Assembly: GCA_905147135.1 (NCBI GenBank) | Contig: LR990056.1 | Span: forward strand, 940,001 to 1,004,000 | Direction: 5' to 3' | DNA length: 64,000 bases | Source of the DNA: Blastobasis lacticolella | Taxonomy: Eukaryota; Arthropoda; Insecta; Lepidoptera; Blastobasidae | In this document: piece after piece, positions 1-11,859 of the stretch | How positions within the stretch are numbered: position 1 is the stretch's first letter | How the letters are laid out: every line of letters starts with the position of its first letter | Program-made: the position numbers and the translations under genes | Notes under the pieces: model-generated | Told to the model about the DNA's origin: nothing | The model's database searches: none | Seen by the model: the letters and a program-made list of their open reading frames with translations, nothing else

Positions 1-1319
1 CTCTTGATTAAAAACTTGGTTCCATAAGCTCTATACCCCTTCACAACAGACTTTCCAAAAAAAATGAGATTACTCTGTAAACAAAAAAAAAAATAACAAT
101 GAGAAAAAAACAGACATTGCCAATACCCGGCTAAATCCATGGAATGGTAAACGATTTGTTAAATGCAATAACCAAATGCCTAATTATACCAATATTCATT
201 GCAGTTAATTATTTTAACCTCGGAAATAAATTGTTAAACTTAATATTACGAAAACTTAATCTAAAATAAATTGTCAATTGAATCGCAAATAACCCGAATC
301 AATCGAATTTAATATTCCATTCGAATCAGGTCATAAAACCCAAGGAATAATTTGCAATATTAAAATTTAAAATTACCGACGTTACAGACACATTTCACTA
401 ACTCCGTGTCGTATTAATTAATCTGTGTCCATAAAATTCGTAAAAACATCGGGATAAATCAATTACATAAGCAATAAACTTATTCTAGGTTCATTCGTAA
501 AAATATAAAATAAAATAAACTGATTAACAAGCTAAAGTCATTTAGCACCATCTTAAAGTCCACATCCTTCATTATAACCATTACTTTCTAACCCTTAGAA
601 ACCCTTAATCCATAATTCTTCAGCTTGTTTATTTTTTACCGATTATGGATAGAGAATTATGATTATTTCGTTTGCTGTGTCAATTCTGACGGGTACTCCT
701 CAATTTACATTCATGATCCGATGGATCCAACATGTTGACAATATTGATATTGAAAAAATGCATTGCTTGCTGCAGGTAGTATATCAGAATTGACGCGTCA
801 CATTATTTTGTTGTTAGTACAAATTAACTATTCTACCTAAAGTAGAAATTAGTATTAAACTTTATGTTAATATAAACTAATTTTACAATCGAAAAATCCA
901 AAAGCTACAGGTTAGAATATTTTTTTTATTATTTTTAACCGGTTTTCTATTTATTGTTGATTAGAATAAAGGATTACTACCTCCTTAGATATGTAAACTA
1001 TTTAATCATCGATAAATACAATACTTATCATAATTTAGGCATATTATCGACAGTGTCGTGTCTTTAATATTTAAAGTGTTATCTAAATAAACTCCAACTA
1101 TAAACTTCGCCCATCATAAATCTCCACCAAAACAATTTTCCAAAACTCTCAAAAACGTCTTCCGTACAACCAAACTTATTGCCAACTATCGAAACTTTCA
1201 CTATCACTTTCTCACTATGGCTTATAATTTGCCACCAAGTCCACAGCCCAGCTTGGAGTTCCAGTCTTGGTTCTCACTCGTCACTTGTCACTAAGACCTT
1301 CGCTGTCTTCGGAGCCTTG
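1..1319. other. 3' flank and probable 3' UTR of the GAS2-like gene
   Basis: AT-rich DNA downstream of the stop codon of the minus-strand gene. I see no coding potential beyond antisense shadows of the last exon. The part nearest the stop (about 950-1319) is the likely 3' UTR; the rest is probably intergenic. I recognised no clear repeat family here. Confidence 0.5.
950..955 (-). promoter_or_regulatory. candidate polyadenylation signal
   Basis: The first canonical AATAAA on the minus strand downstream of the stop at 1320 lies here, about 365 nt after it. A second copy is at 925-930, and ATTAAA variants occur at about 1004 and 1062. Such hexamers are frequent in AT-rich DNA, so the 3' end is only a suggestion. 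Confidence 0.3.
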
Positions 1320-2218
1320 TCATTGGAACTGAGAGGTAGACGTCGACCGCCTGCACCCGATCGCGACAGGAGCCGGTATCCTGGAAGCACCGTTCCTTGG
1401 ATCCTTCCTCGGAGCCGCCAGTTGCCTGGTGCTCGTGGATCTCTCCAACTTCCCATCAGACATCACCCAGGCCGAGGTGAAATCGGCGTAGTCAGAGTCC
1501 TTAGAACTTGTCCGAGATAAGGAGTCGTCTCCTTTCGAATATGTTCTGATTATCTCCTTCATTTTTTCTAAAACAGTAGCATCATCCTTCGCCGCTTCGG
1601 CTGATCGAAGTATCTGCTCTAATAGGGGGCTCAACGGCTTTTGATTAGGCGGCGATCTGAGAGTAGCACTGCTGGCCCTCAATGGAGAATTCCTCTTGAA
1701 TACCTCATTCTGTTGAGGAGGTTTCGGTCTCGCTTTCGGCGACTTGTTCGGACTGTCGAAGGTATCGGCTCCGATGGTGGGTCTTGCTTTGGATTTAGCT
1801 TGGTTCGGGGCCGTGCGACCACCCCAGGTGTTCCGTGCTGCCGGGGGCAGCTTCGGGGTCATTTTGGGAGACGTCTGAAGATTTGCAGTGTGTTTTGGAC
1901 TAGGTGTATTACCGCGGCTCGGGGTGCGGGCTCTGACTGGCGAATGCGGGATCCGACTGACTTGCCGACTCCTGATCGTTTTTGTCGGGGATTCTGTAGG
2001 TTCCCTCGAAGCTCGTAGACTCTTGCTGGGAGAGTTGTTGTTCTCGGTGCTGACAGCCCGCTCTGGACTGCCTCGTACAGACTTCTCTTCGAAGGATGTC
2101 TTCCTGCCACCGTAGAAGGTGTCGGAGAAGTCTGTCTTCCGCAGCCCGGTGTTGAGGCTCACGTAGGTGTCTCGTTCGTTTTTGTCCATGTGACAGCCGT
2201 CGTCTTGGTCAAGACGCT
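1320..2218 (-). CDS. pigs: GAS2-like protein (pickled eggs / GAS2L type), last coding exon: basic Ser/Pro-rich tail with SxIP motifs
   Basis: Terminal exon of a GAS2-family linker that in other animals joins actin (CH domain), microtubules (GAR domain) and plus-end EB1 (SxIP motifs). The exon follows a minus-strand acceptor (pyrimidines then CAG at 2221-2219) and begins in phase 1, completing the split Glu codon left by the previous exon. It gives 298 residues before TGA at 1322-1320. The first internal Met is codon 10 of the exon, not a start. Counting from that Met, SRIP occurs at residues 78-81 (genomic 1958-1947) and 269-272 (1385-1374). Both fit SxIP in a basic, Ser/Pro-rich, disordered setting, as known for GAS2L proteins. 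Residues 184-220 look helical and charged; the rest is low complexity. Family assignment is firm because the exon joins in phase to the GAR exons. The exact orthologue name is inferred. Confidence 0.88.
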
Positions 2219-5200
2219 CTGGAAATGGAAAAGGTGATACATTAAAATATGTTCGAACCTAAGCCTTTAACGTACTCAGCGGATTTCACTTTTATGGTCA
2301 GTTGTATGGTATGGCTATTTAAAATAGACTCCTACCTAAAAACTTATAATAAATAAAAGCATATGTATTCGTCAATTATCTCCTATTACAGCCTAAGTAT
2401 ACCAGACCAGCCTGTCCATCGAGCGCCAATAATAATTCCGTTCAATTGTAAAAAAAACAATCAACTTTAAAACCTACATGCACAGTGCTTGCAATAAATA
2501 CAACCGCGACAAATGAAGCTTAATTCTACCTTTCGTCAAGATTAATCAGCTTAACACCCGCACTGGAATATTAATAAAATAACCACAAACAACATAGCGG
2601 AGTCAATTTGAATTTAACTGCGATAATAAGTCTAATAGAGGCGGATAAACCAAAACTCGACCGCGCCGAGTCCTCTCGCCTTTTTAGGGCATCTCATAAT
2701 GTCAGGATTATTTGACCTACGTTGAAACTTGTCTTTCCTGGTCGGCCATAAGGCAAGTCTATCATTTATTACTGTATAAGGTGCGATGGTTATAATAATA
2801 AGTTTCCTTTTCCGCTTGCCGCTCTGTTGACAGTTTATCAAAGGCTATTGGGGCTGGAGAAGTAAATCTTTTGCTGCCATATATAGGTTTTCAATCTCTT
2901 TAAAGGTTGCGCTAGACTCTGTTAGAGTCTCAAGTTACAATAATTATGATTCTAGCTTACAAGTTGCATGGATTTACATCACAATTCTTATGCTAATGCG
3001 GTAGGCACGTCACGTGAATTATAAATATGTATTAATAGAAAAATAAATGTAGAATTTCATCATAGTCTGAACCGATCAATCGCATAGGTCTGATCGGGAG
3101 TGACATTGGAATGACATGTCATTACCTCGGATCAGACACCATCTTCCAACCAAGTATAATACCAACTGCATTCCGACAAGACATATTTGGCAAAGACCAG
3201 CTCCAAGTAATAATATGACTCAACGCCTACACAACTTCGGTATTAGGAATGTGTCTTGGACTTGTTAATCGATTATATGTATCATTATTGTGTTCTTAGC
3301 TATGGTTATGGGTTGCTACAGTACATTCAATAGAAAAAAGACAAAAGTAGTACTCGATATGGCATGGTAAGCATTATTCATAAAAATGGAAAGAAGAATC
3401 AATATTACATTTTTTTATAATAATCATATTAAAGGGAAGCAAAGGAGCCAGGTTACTTGATGGTATGAATATTAAAAGAAGTCAATTTATTTTAGATTAC
3501 ATAGAAAGGTTTAGGTGGAAGTTAATTTACTCATAGAGATTGATATGAGAAAACTAATCGAGTAAATTAATCAATTATCGTCTACAATTTAAGGTTTATA
3601 TATAATTTACACATAGGTTGCTATTATATATTTTCAGTTTGAGAAAAAAATACAATTATTTGTATTTTAGGAGTTACGGCTGATCAATATATTGTAGTCT
3701 AAAACAAGTAAGACTCTGGCATACCGTCGCCTCAGTGCTTATTTGGCCTATCTCCCATTGAACAGGATTGAAAAGTTAAATTCGGGACTGAACATGTTTG
3801 CTGCTTGACGGAGGAGTCATGGGCGAAATCTAAACTACTTACCCGAGATGAAGTCGCAACAGATAAAAAAAACTATCGCAAAGCGCCTCTTCGACAAAAA
3901 CTCAATGCAAAAAACCAAATTGCTTCACAAAAATAGATTCCAAATTAGGAAGTATGCAACCACAGTTAATAACAGCAATGATTGACAAGAAGATAATGGT
4001 AAACCAGACGAAGTCATGACGAAACGGCAATAAGATAATCAAAACCACAATACAAATTATTATTTTGATAACTCCAATGCCACAACAGTTGTGATTGAGT
4101 TAAAATAAATAAGTGCACACAAATATAGGCAGAAAATTATCAAAATGACACCCTTGACCTATGCGGAGTACCCGCAAAATGTATTCATTGTAAATATTGT
4201 ACACCAAAATTGTGCAACCGCACCCGAATACAGACAACCTTACGAGCGTAAAGAAAACAAAAATAAACCAAAAGTGCACAAATAAGACCTCGCTACTAAC
4301 AAATGCAACGGTTGAAAAGATTTCTGAGAGCACTCCAGAGCACTTGGTTAAAATAAAATAGTCTAAAACCGAAGACATAAAGCTGAGATTCGAAAACATA
4401 ATCTCGAGACACGACCAGACTTTAATGGCCCACCACGTTTTATAGCAAGCCTTTAATCGTGAAACTTTTCGGTAAAGAGTTCAGAAAGAGGAGGTCTAAC
4501 TTTAGTGGTTATACGTACAAGGGCCACCACGTGCACGAGTATGAAAGGCAGAGTGAGTCAGCTTCCTTTAGAGGGATATGGTGTAACACCATATAAAGTA
4601 GTATCATTGTATGGCCTAGCACGACAAATGTGATAAACACTGCGCTTTAAGACTTCTTTCTTTTGCGTGGTATGACACCTACAAAATCAACATCGCTTTT
4701 TATTTTCATCGACGAATGTACAAATATAGATTTCAATATAAACGACATTATTATAAGTATTGACATTTATTATTGAAGTATTAATTTGTATAATTTTGGG
4801 GTAATTCAAGCGACATATACAAAGTACACAAAGCAAAGAATGCAATCCATAAGCTTAAAGTGATAAGTTTAGTCAGGTATGCGTTATCAATAAAGATAAG
4901 TTGGAATGAATTTATAATTAAGAAACAAAGGATAATAAGATATATTACTTGACTTATGTAATTGTTGGAAGGTCTAGATCATCAATAGGTAGAGCTTTTC
5001 TAATCTAAAATGACGCGCCCCACTATTAACGCACACAAGCAAGTTTAAAATATGGACGCAATACATATACAAATGCCGTTGTAATTGGTCATTCAGTTGC
5101 CGGTGAGACACCAACGTAGGAGCTCGCGTCGTTCGATTGGAGCAGTCGACGCTTCCACACAGATGAAGTGTCGTTATTAATATTTGCAGTCACACATCGA

Positions 5201-5307
5201 AATCAACTAACTAAGTAGTGGCGCGTCATTTTAGACTAGACGAGCTCTACCTATAAAAGTTAAAAATAGATAGGATTAACTTAATTAACTTATTGATAAT
5301 AATCATC

Positions 5308-5650
5308 TTGGCGTTAATGTCCCTTTTGGCTCTAGCGCTCTAGCGCACGAGGGCCCGGGGTCCGCCTTGACCATGATCCAGGATTTGACAGATCAGATAA
5401 TTGCAGTGGAGCGACTGCCATCTGACCTCAGTGACCCTGCTACTAGGAGAACTTGATCAGATTGGATCTTGGTAACACATTCAGTCGCCTCAAGCGCAGG
5501 TTTTATCACGATGTTTTCCGTCAACGTAAGAGCAACGGTTAGCACTCAACTAATGTACATAACTCAGAAAAGAGTCATTGGTACATGGCGGTTCGAACCC
5601 GGTACCTCGGGGTACGAGTGGGGCCTCTAAACCATCTTGCCAGCGACGCT
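5308..5650 (-). repeat. tRNA-derived SINE, family 1 (Ser-like head), reverse copy
   Basis: On the minus strand the family consensus has a tRNA-like head with A box (GGCCGAGTGG) and B box (GGTTCGAATCC). A unique body of about 250 bp follows, ending in GACATTAACGCCAAGATGAT. This copy spans almost the full unit, with the tail at the low-coordinate end and a decayed head near 5590-5650. Confidence 0.75.
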
Positions 5651-5826
5651 ATTAAAAATAATGTATTTAAATAAACTTAAAACGTAAATCTTCTTTGCGC
5701 AGGATGTCTTACTCGTATAATATAATAGAGAAAAGAAACTGATGATATTACCAAAGAACGCTATCGTTAGAACAACTACTCTGTTCCTAGTTCAGTTTTA
5801 TTCGTAAGTAGGTATATGGTTACGCG

Positions 5827-6213
5827 TCAAATAATACTTCCACGTTCTATGATCGGACAAGCCTCATTTAGCATGTCTTGAATTACATCGAAATATGTGT
5901 GTTTATTATCGGATATCTGGTAAAGTGTGAGTGCAGCACGTGAACGAAAGGACATGTAGAATTTTTGTAATCTTTCCATTTTGTAAGAAATGTTTTGAAT
6001 GAAACGTATGAACGTTTTGTAAGAAAATCTGATGTCCGAATAGAGAATAAAAGACATGGCTAAAAGGTCATAGACAAAATACTCATAATCGCCAGCAACG
6101 AAATGAATAAAAATGGAATTACAACAAATGTAGATTGTTTGTGACAGTCTCGACTTAAATACAATTTTCAAGATATTAAAGTTTCCACATAGAGATAGTT
6201 TCGGCCTTAACAT
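5827..6213 (-). CDS. unassigned open frame, 128 codons
   Basis: An uninterrupted minus-strand frame rich in Phe, Ile and Tyr, with a hydrophobic stretch about residues 45-60, in AT-rich intron DNA. I recognise no family. It could be an exon relic of a divergent receptor or retroelement, or chance. No splice-site or conservation argument supports it. Confidence 0.12.
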   Translation of the reverse strand: MLRPKLSLCGNFNILKIVFKSRLSQTIYICCNSIFIHFVAGDYEYFVYDLLAMSFILYSDIRFSYKTFIRFIQNISYKMERLQKFYMSFRSRAALTLYQISDNKHTYFDVIQDMLNEACPIIERGSII

Positions 6214-6639
6214 CTAAACAAACTTACAATCTCACAAACTTACAAACATTTCCCTCTTAAAATATTAATGAAGATGCATACTAAAATAAGACAATAATTA
6301 AAAAACAACAACCTCCCGAGTAATCTGTTCCATGGAACCCTAAAAATGAAACTGTAATATTGAGGACAATGACTTCCAAAGTATTACACGGCCAGCCGAC
6401 CGCGTAACAGATTTTTTTGTTATGTAACACACAGCTTGGATGATCGACAATGGTGAGTCCATTGTGCATGGGAAATCTTTTTATTTTCCAAGAGTTTTTT
6501 TCCACATTGCCTGGCTTAACCTTTTTGGCTTCTATATTTGTATTTATTTATATCAGCATGAATCATTCCACTGTTGGGCAAAGGCCGCCCCCTGATTCTT
6601 CCATACTTCGCGATCGTTTGCTTCGATAATATTTGTATT

Positions 6640-7150
6640 TGGAAGAGGTAAATACGTGGGAAATGTGCCTAAACCTGCCGGTATCAGGAATAAGGTCCCG
6701 CGGCAGACCTAAGACACAATTGGAGCTGCCCGACTGGGGAAGTACCTCCTTACAGAATATCGCAGCTAAATAATACTATTTTAAATAGTATTGTGTTTCT
6801 GCCGGTGAGTAAGGTTTCCAGTGCTCCATGGGGTGAGAATTTGGGGAACCGTGGCTTTGGCAGTGGAGTGGCATTTGCCATTTTGCTGCCAGAGCAACGT
6901 GTTATAGAGGTGGGCAACACATTGGCGATACTCTTGGTGTTGCTAATGTCAATAGGCAGTGGTGACCACTTTTCATCAGGTGGCCCGTTTGCCTGTTTGC
7001 CTACCGTATTATGACATAAAAAAAAAACACAATTGATATCACCGAGTCGGATGCCAGAGCCAACGGCTTACGAGTGGAGAATAAAGAGCAAGAAAGCAGA
7101 CCCTAATAGAAGCCAGGATAGACTACTCGGATGATAATGATGATTTGAAT
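6640..7150 (+). repeat. RTE-like LINE 3' fragment, interrupted by a SINE-like insertion
   Basis: The pieces 6640-6722 and 7036-7150 read as one RTE-type ORF2 C-terminus and 3' end: a GRP-rich motif, a run of Arg/Lys, then a GATGAT-type tail near 7130. Related fragments lie at 32245-32435, 36420-36585, 43395-43562 and 61695-61830. The 304-bp element at 6723-7026 splits it. Confidence 0.6.
6723..7026 (+). mobile_element. short non-autonomous retroelement with CR1-type tail, target duplication present
   Basis: A 304-bp unit beginning GAGCTGCCCGACTGGGG and ending in an A tract. It is flanked on both sides by ACACAATTG (6714-6722 and 7027-7035). Its last 110 bp or so match the 3' ends of the CR1-like copies in this window (for example 60840-61035 reversed). 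Its 5' part lacks a tRNA head. Other copies: 34712-34993 (+), 44310-44553 (-) and 45690-46006 (-). The copy ending at 46006 also shows AATTGG at its 5' edge, so part of the apparent duplication may belong to the element. Confidence 0.65.
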
Positions 7151-7271
7151 GTGGAAGAGGCAAAAGAGTTGAGTTAAAATAGCAGCTTCTAGCAATCGAT
7201 AGTCTCTGCCTACCGTTGTAAAGCATAGAGGAAGTATTTATGTATATACAGTACTGTACAGTAAAGTACCT

Positions 7272-7578
7272 GGGAGCGTCGGTGGCCGAGTGGTTCCGGT
7301 ATCAGACTCCCACTGAGCCCCTTTTCTGAGTTATGTACATAGTTGAATACTAACCGATTTACTTACGGTGAAGGAAAACGTAATGAAATCTGCACATTCA
7401 GGCGACTGAATGTGTAACCATGATCCAATCTGGTCAGGTTACCCTGGTAGCAGGGTCGCGGAGGTCAGATGGCAGTCGCTCCACTGTAATTAACTGATCT
7501 GCCAAATACTGGATCATAATCAGGGCGGACCCGGGCCCTCGTGCGCGAGAGCATAACCGGGACATTAATGCCAACATG
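7272..7578 (+). repeat. tRNA-derived SINE, family 1
   Basis: Near full-length. The head has a clear A box (GGTGGCCGAGTGGTT), but the B-box half is deleted. The body runs to GACATTAATGCCAACATG. No intact cloverleaf is present, so it is not a tRNA gene. Confidence 0.75.
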
Positions 7579-7639
7579 TTTCTTTTTTATTTACAAGCTA
7601 AATTAAACACACCGACCAGGACAAAATTTGACATTATAA

Positions 7640-8020
7640 CACATTGCAATCCATCTCTATTAGATACACCGCTTTGTTAGATGCTATTGCCATGTCTATA
7701 TACGCGTCCTCGGTCCATATTTTGACAATCGAACTCCTATCCATATTCATGAAGGCGTTCCTCAACGAACTTGCGAATAGCTGTGGGTAATTTGGCAACG
7801 AGCTCGTGGACTATTGTGTGCTGAATGCCATGTGGTTTCTGCGCTGTCTTTGTTTGGGCCGTTGCATTTTACGGAACTAGGATGGGTTTCAAATAAACAT
7901 GTTTCATCCCTTGCTGCACAGCGTAGTAGCTTGACGGAGTGGTGGTTTTCGTTAAGTAATTTTCTATTCAAGGATTCATTCACTTTAGCAATACCTTCAT
8001 TCTTTTCTCTTAATAAAATT
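7640..8020 (-). pseudogene. possible decayed retroelement coding relic
   Basis: On the minus strand two overlapping frames carry plausible protein. A 73-codon open frame spans 7983-7762, and in the next frame an amphipathic stretch containing HELVAKLPTAIRKFVEERL ends at a TAG near 7740. The frame switch and stops suggest a decayed gene. The motif is loosely reminiscent of LTR-retroelement gag, but I cannot confirm a family. Confidence 0.2.
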
Positions 8021-8066
8021 TAACACCGCGTATTGAATTTAATGGATCATTCTGTACTGAACAACG

Positions 8067-8300
8067 GAGAGCGTCGATGGCCTAGTGGTAAAGGTATCCG
8101 ATTCTCAAGCGAGAGATAGGTACCGGGTACGAATCCCACTGCCGCCATGTAACAATTATTGTTTTCTGAGTTTTGTACATTAGTTGAACACTAACCGATG
8201 CTCTTACAGTGAGGGAAAACATCGTCATGAAACCTTTACATACAGGTGACTGAATGTGTAGCCATCTAATCTGGTCAGGTTCTCCTGGTAGCAGGGTCAT
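8067..8300 (+). repeat. tRNA-derived SINE, family 1, 3'-truncated
   Basis: The head has an altered A box (GATGGCCTAGTGG) and a B-box-like GGTACGAATCCC. The body stops abruptly at the AGCAGGGTCAT segment, so the last third of the unit is missing. Confidence 0.7.
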
Positions 8301-8462
8301 TTTCATCAAGAGGAGATAATAATTAATTAAACACCGGATTTCAGCAGTACAGACAAGTAAACGCCCGCGGATGTCACACAATGAGAGCTGATCCTCGGAT
8401 ACAGTGAAAATTGCGGGTACGGCTACATAACATTTTTTTTTTCGTGCATTCGCCTAAAAACA

Positions 8463-8610
8463 GACAAGCTTGCCACCTGAAGGAGAGTGGTCACCGTCGC
8501 CTATACACTGTACATGAAATGTATGTAGGATGTCCGTTCATTCTGCACGTAAGAAACGTTATTTTGAACGTTCGCGTAGTCACCTGCTGAGGGTCTACGT
8601 AAGTGAAAAT
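8463..8610 (-). repeat. degenerate CR1-like LINE 3' fragment
   Basis: The reverse strand resembles the tail seen at 51483-51740: the CACCTGATGGAAAGTGGTCACC-type segment near 8475-8500, and the segment coding for the C-terminal RT-distal region near 8550-8600. Internal parts are lost. Confidence 0.4.
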
Positions 8611-9002
8611 TTTCTTTACTTTTACCAACATTGGCACCCACAAAATTCTCTAAAGCACTCAATTTCCACTTTCCATACTTAAAACAAGGAAGAGAGTCCG
8701 CTGCGTGTAACAAGCGCAAGCGCATCGAACGGGAACAATGGATGACCGTGTGTGTAGTGTTTGTATGAATGTGTGTATGTGTTTGTATGACCATCCGCCC
8801 GGACGTGATGCCAATTTAACGGCAGAGCGCGCGCAATTTGCTTGTTTGTTTAACGTTGAGGTGTTCTCTCGTGTCTCCAATACTAATATTTGTGCAATTT
8901 TACATGTTTTCACACAGTAGCGATTTGTTTGAGGTTTTGATTTGTGAGACCGTTGTTTTTATTGAGGTATGCGGGGTAAATGGAAATCTATGTCGCTACT
9001 TT

Positions 9003-9032
9003 TACTATAGATAGCTATACCTATCTATAGTA
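9003..9032. repeat. perfect 12-bp inverted repeat
   Basis: TACTATAGATAG and its exact reverse complement are separated by 6 nt. AT-rich and short, with no flanking element recognised. Confidence 0.6.
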
Positions 9033-9129
9033 TACCTGTGTTATTAACGTTTTCCAGCGATTTTTACCCGCTTACAGTTCTAAACTCTGAACTTAACATT
9101 CGCGGGATCTTCGTATTATTTTACTTGAG

Positions 9130-9297
9130 ACTCAACCATGATGCCGGGTTTGGCGGATCAGTTAATCACAGCGGAGCGACTGCCATATGACCTCCGTTGC
9201 CCGATTAACTGGGGAATCTTATCACATTCGATCATGATAACCTACATATTCAGTCGCCTGAATGTGAAGGTTTCATCGCGATGTTTTCCCTCACATA
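9130..9297 (-). repeat. tRNA-derived SINE, family 1, fragment
   Basis: Matches the middle of the unit in reverse (ACCATGATGCCGGGTTTGGC to the TTTTCCCTCAC segment). Both ends are missing and divergence is high. Confidence 0.6.
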
Positions 9298-10019
9298 TTT
9301 AGGCCTAGACTAACTTTTGCTGAAGCCCAGCCTCGACTAATGGTCTGTCAGTAACACCCATACTGTAACGCAATACCTCACACAACCCTACCAGAAGAGT
9401 CGCTTATTATACATTGCATCAAGCAATTAGGGTTATTAGGTTCCACGACACGAAGACAAAGTCAGTAGGCCTATTGTATTTCGGGTCCCAGGTTACAGCT
9501 GGTTGTGATGCAACGGCGGATGTTGCAGCTATTCAAATTGAGGATGCAATTTACAACGTTGCTGTTGTATCGAAGTTGGCCAATAACAACGAAATGTGGA
9601 GAGTAACCGCTAATCAGTTAAGAAATATCAAGATAGAAATATATGTAAAATAAGTAAAAAACGTATATATGATAAAGTTGTTGATGGACCAAAGCTGCCG
9701 GAAGATATAAAGAAGACTAACTTAGAAAATGACGTCCCTCGAAATAGACCTACTGAAAATATGACTAATCCAGAAAATTACTTGGTAATTACGTTTCACA
9801 GTTTTACAGTTTTGTCCTTGAACAGCGTAATTTACAATATGGTACATTATCGCCGGATCAACTAATAGATTCAAATTAATTTATTGCCCAAAGTGAATAT
9901 TACATTTATATACCTGGAAGTAAATACAAACAACAAATGTGCATCATTTAGGGTTCCACAATAAGAATAAGCGACACAATATAAACAATCCAGAAAATTG
10001 CGTTTCTTTAAATTCCTGG

Positions 10020-10195
10020 AGAGGTTTACCCTGGAAAGTACGACATCGAGTTATTCAAGATAGAGGTGTACAGGTTTTTACGGGGTTGGCAACGCGTGGG
10101 TGAAGCCCCTGGTACTGCAAACGTCCATAGGCTGCGGTGACTGCTTATCATCAGGCGGGCCGTACGCTTGTTTGCCATCTTAGTGGTATAAGTTT
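10020..10195 (+). repeat. CR1-like LINE 3' end
   Basis: Degraded ORF2 C-terminus (GAGTTATTCAAG region, then GGCAACGCGTGGGTGA) followed by the family tail CACTGCGG/CATCAGGCGGGCCGTA and CTTAGTGGTATAA. The same tail occurs at 19998-20125, 22090-22265, 25310-25460 and 57690-57925. Confidence 0.65.
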
Positions 10196-10599
10196 ACAGT
10201 TTTCTGAAGTAGAATTACCTAACTATAATTTGAACTACAGCCATCTTACAATCCTTAAAGTTAGCAGAATAAAGCTATACTGGCTTCAATAAAGAATCAA
10301 GACACTACCAATTACGCTGGCGACCTACGTATGACCGAGCAAATTGACGAGATCGAGGTTTCTGATAGCTAAACATAGTTTTATCTTAATATTCTGGAAT
10401 TCGTATTTCTCTTAAAGCAGTCACATTAAACTAGATCAGTTTAAACTTGAATAAGAGACGATGTAAAACTGTATATTTTTGTATGCGTGTCGTAGTAATG
10501 GAGATTTCCATGCATTTAACGTAAAATCAAGTTACATTATTATTGTCAATATCATTGTATGTAACAGACAAATGTCGGAAACCCCCAAAGTCTACCAAT

Positions 10600-10735
10600 G
10601 CTGAAATATTTCCGAAACTTCTAAATAAAAAAACCGCATTCGAAAGCGGTCTATCCGTTCGGGAGCTACCATACCACAGGTACCACCATGCGTGTCTTTT
10701 ATTACGGAGAGTTTAAAAACCTTTACTGCGTTAGG
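10600..10735 (+). repeat. interspersed repeat, unclassified (possible Helitron-type relic)
   Basis: Contains the phrases AAAAAACCGCATTCGAAA and CCGTTCGGGAGCTAC, which recur at 15060-15215 and 31265-31450. I suspect a lepidopteran non-autonomous Helitron-like family, but termini are not visible. Confidence 0.4.
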
Positions 10736-10857
10736 GTGTCTGTCTTATTTCATGTACAATACGAGGTATTCAATAGTCTTTTAAAATGGAATTGTAATGT
10801 ATTTATATTTTGTCATACGAATAAATAAATGGACAAGGCAATATAAAATCAACTTAC

Positions 10858-11551
10858 CACTATATTCAGCGTCTTCGATGGAATTCTGGCTGTGCAGCGA
10901 GTATCGATTGGTCGTTTTCGTCGATGGAGATCCTTGGGTCGAACCTGCGACCACTCCAAGACTCCTATAGCCCTCATCCGAGACCTCTGAACCATTATCG
11001 GAAGCACTCTCCGCAGCTGGAGCTGGAGACACCGGCCTTGGGCTTTTATTCCTGACCGCATGAGGCGTCGGCACCAGATGGTTGGACGGTACGATCTTAG
11101 TCCTCCTATCGGGTGAAGACGAATTCCTGCCAGGACTGGTCGATCTTTGCACTATATGCCTTCGGTTTGGTGAAGCAGCCCTGTCTAGTTCTCCCAAATA
11201 AGGCAAGCTGGTCGGCTCTGTCAGTCTGTTGTTGGACTGATAATGCAACGCCCTCGGATCGTCGTTGTAGATCCTGGAAGAGTATTGCAGAGAGGCGGGT
11301 TCGTAGCTCTCTGGCCGGGGTGCTGGTTTCTCTCGGATTTGAGGGCTGTAGGGTAGTGACGTTGGGCCGGTCGGGTCTGGTCTTTCGTAGGTGACTGTGG
11401 CTCCGCCTAAGTCGTGCCGGGGGCGAGCGAGGCGTGCAGAGAGTGAGGTGCGATGCTGGGCGCGACAACGGCAGGGGTCATGTTTGTCCAAGTAGTTGGC
11501 CAACGTGTCCCAGCCGCCGCCAACGCGGACCATCACATGCGAGCGCAGAAT
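10858..11551 (-). CDS. pigs: GAS2-like protein, middle exon: C-terminal half of the GAR domain and start of the disordered tail
   Basis: This exon encodes 231 codons plus one base. It opens after acceptor CTCCACAG with [17 protein letters not shown], the hallmark C-terminal half of the GAS2-related (GAR) microtubule-binding domain, and continues to the DPCRC motif that closes it. A Ser/Pro/Arg-rich disordered region follows, with PTSLPY-type repeats (three variants) and a conserved-looking [13 protein letters not shown] segment. It ends AGT G followed by donor GTAAGT at 10857-10852, leaving phase 1, which the last exon completes. The upstream junction is phase 0. The apparent continuation of the reading frame below 10858 is intron read-through. 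GAR identity is very secure. Confidence 0.95.
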
Positions 11552-11859
11552 CTGTGGAGGAGATAACAGTGGTTTAGAAGGTGTATTTAGTTTTTGCTGG
11601 TTCAAGGTGTATTTTAGGAGTTCGAGACTCGCTCTCACCGCTGCAATTCCTGTTTAGCCGCTATCTCTACTGAGTTTTGACACTAGGAAAAGCTAATACT
11701 GTCTAAGAACCTGCTCCAAGAAGAAGTAACGGGTTCCTACCCGTAGAAATGATGTTGGATCCGTTCGATTTAGGCTTAGAGTCATTGGCATGACATATTA
11801 TTACAATTTTGCAAAGCCGGATCACCCGCTAGTTCGAAATCAAGGCGCCACAAATAATC

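Larger units (their letters stand above)
2219..10857 (-). other. intron of the GAS2-like gene (8.6 kb)
   Basis: Bounded by donor GTAAGT (minus strand, 10857-10852) and the acceptor CAG ending at 2219. It contains two plus-oriented SINEs, two reverse SINE copies, a SINE-like element nested in an RTE fragment, a degenerate CR1 fragment, a possible retroelement coding relic (about 7640-8020) and a perfect short palindrome (9003-9032). About 2230-5300 is AT-rich DNA in which I recognise no repeat or gene. Confidence 0.85.

Noticed and set aside
1179..2115. Plus-strand open frames of 75-125 codons
   Set aside because: They are antisense to the well-supported last exon and have no family resemblance.
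10781..10857. Reading frame extending past the middle exon
   Set aside because: It crosses a strong donor (GTAAGT) and becomes low-complexity; the phase-1 join to the last exon is clean.
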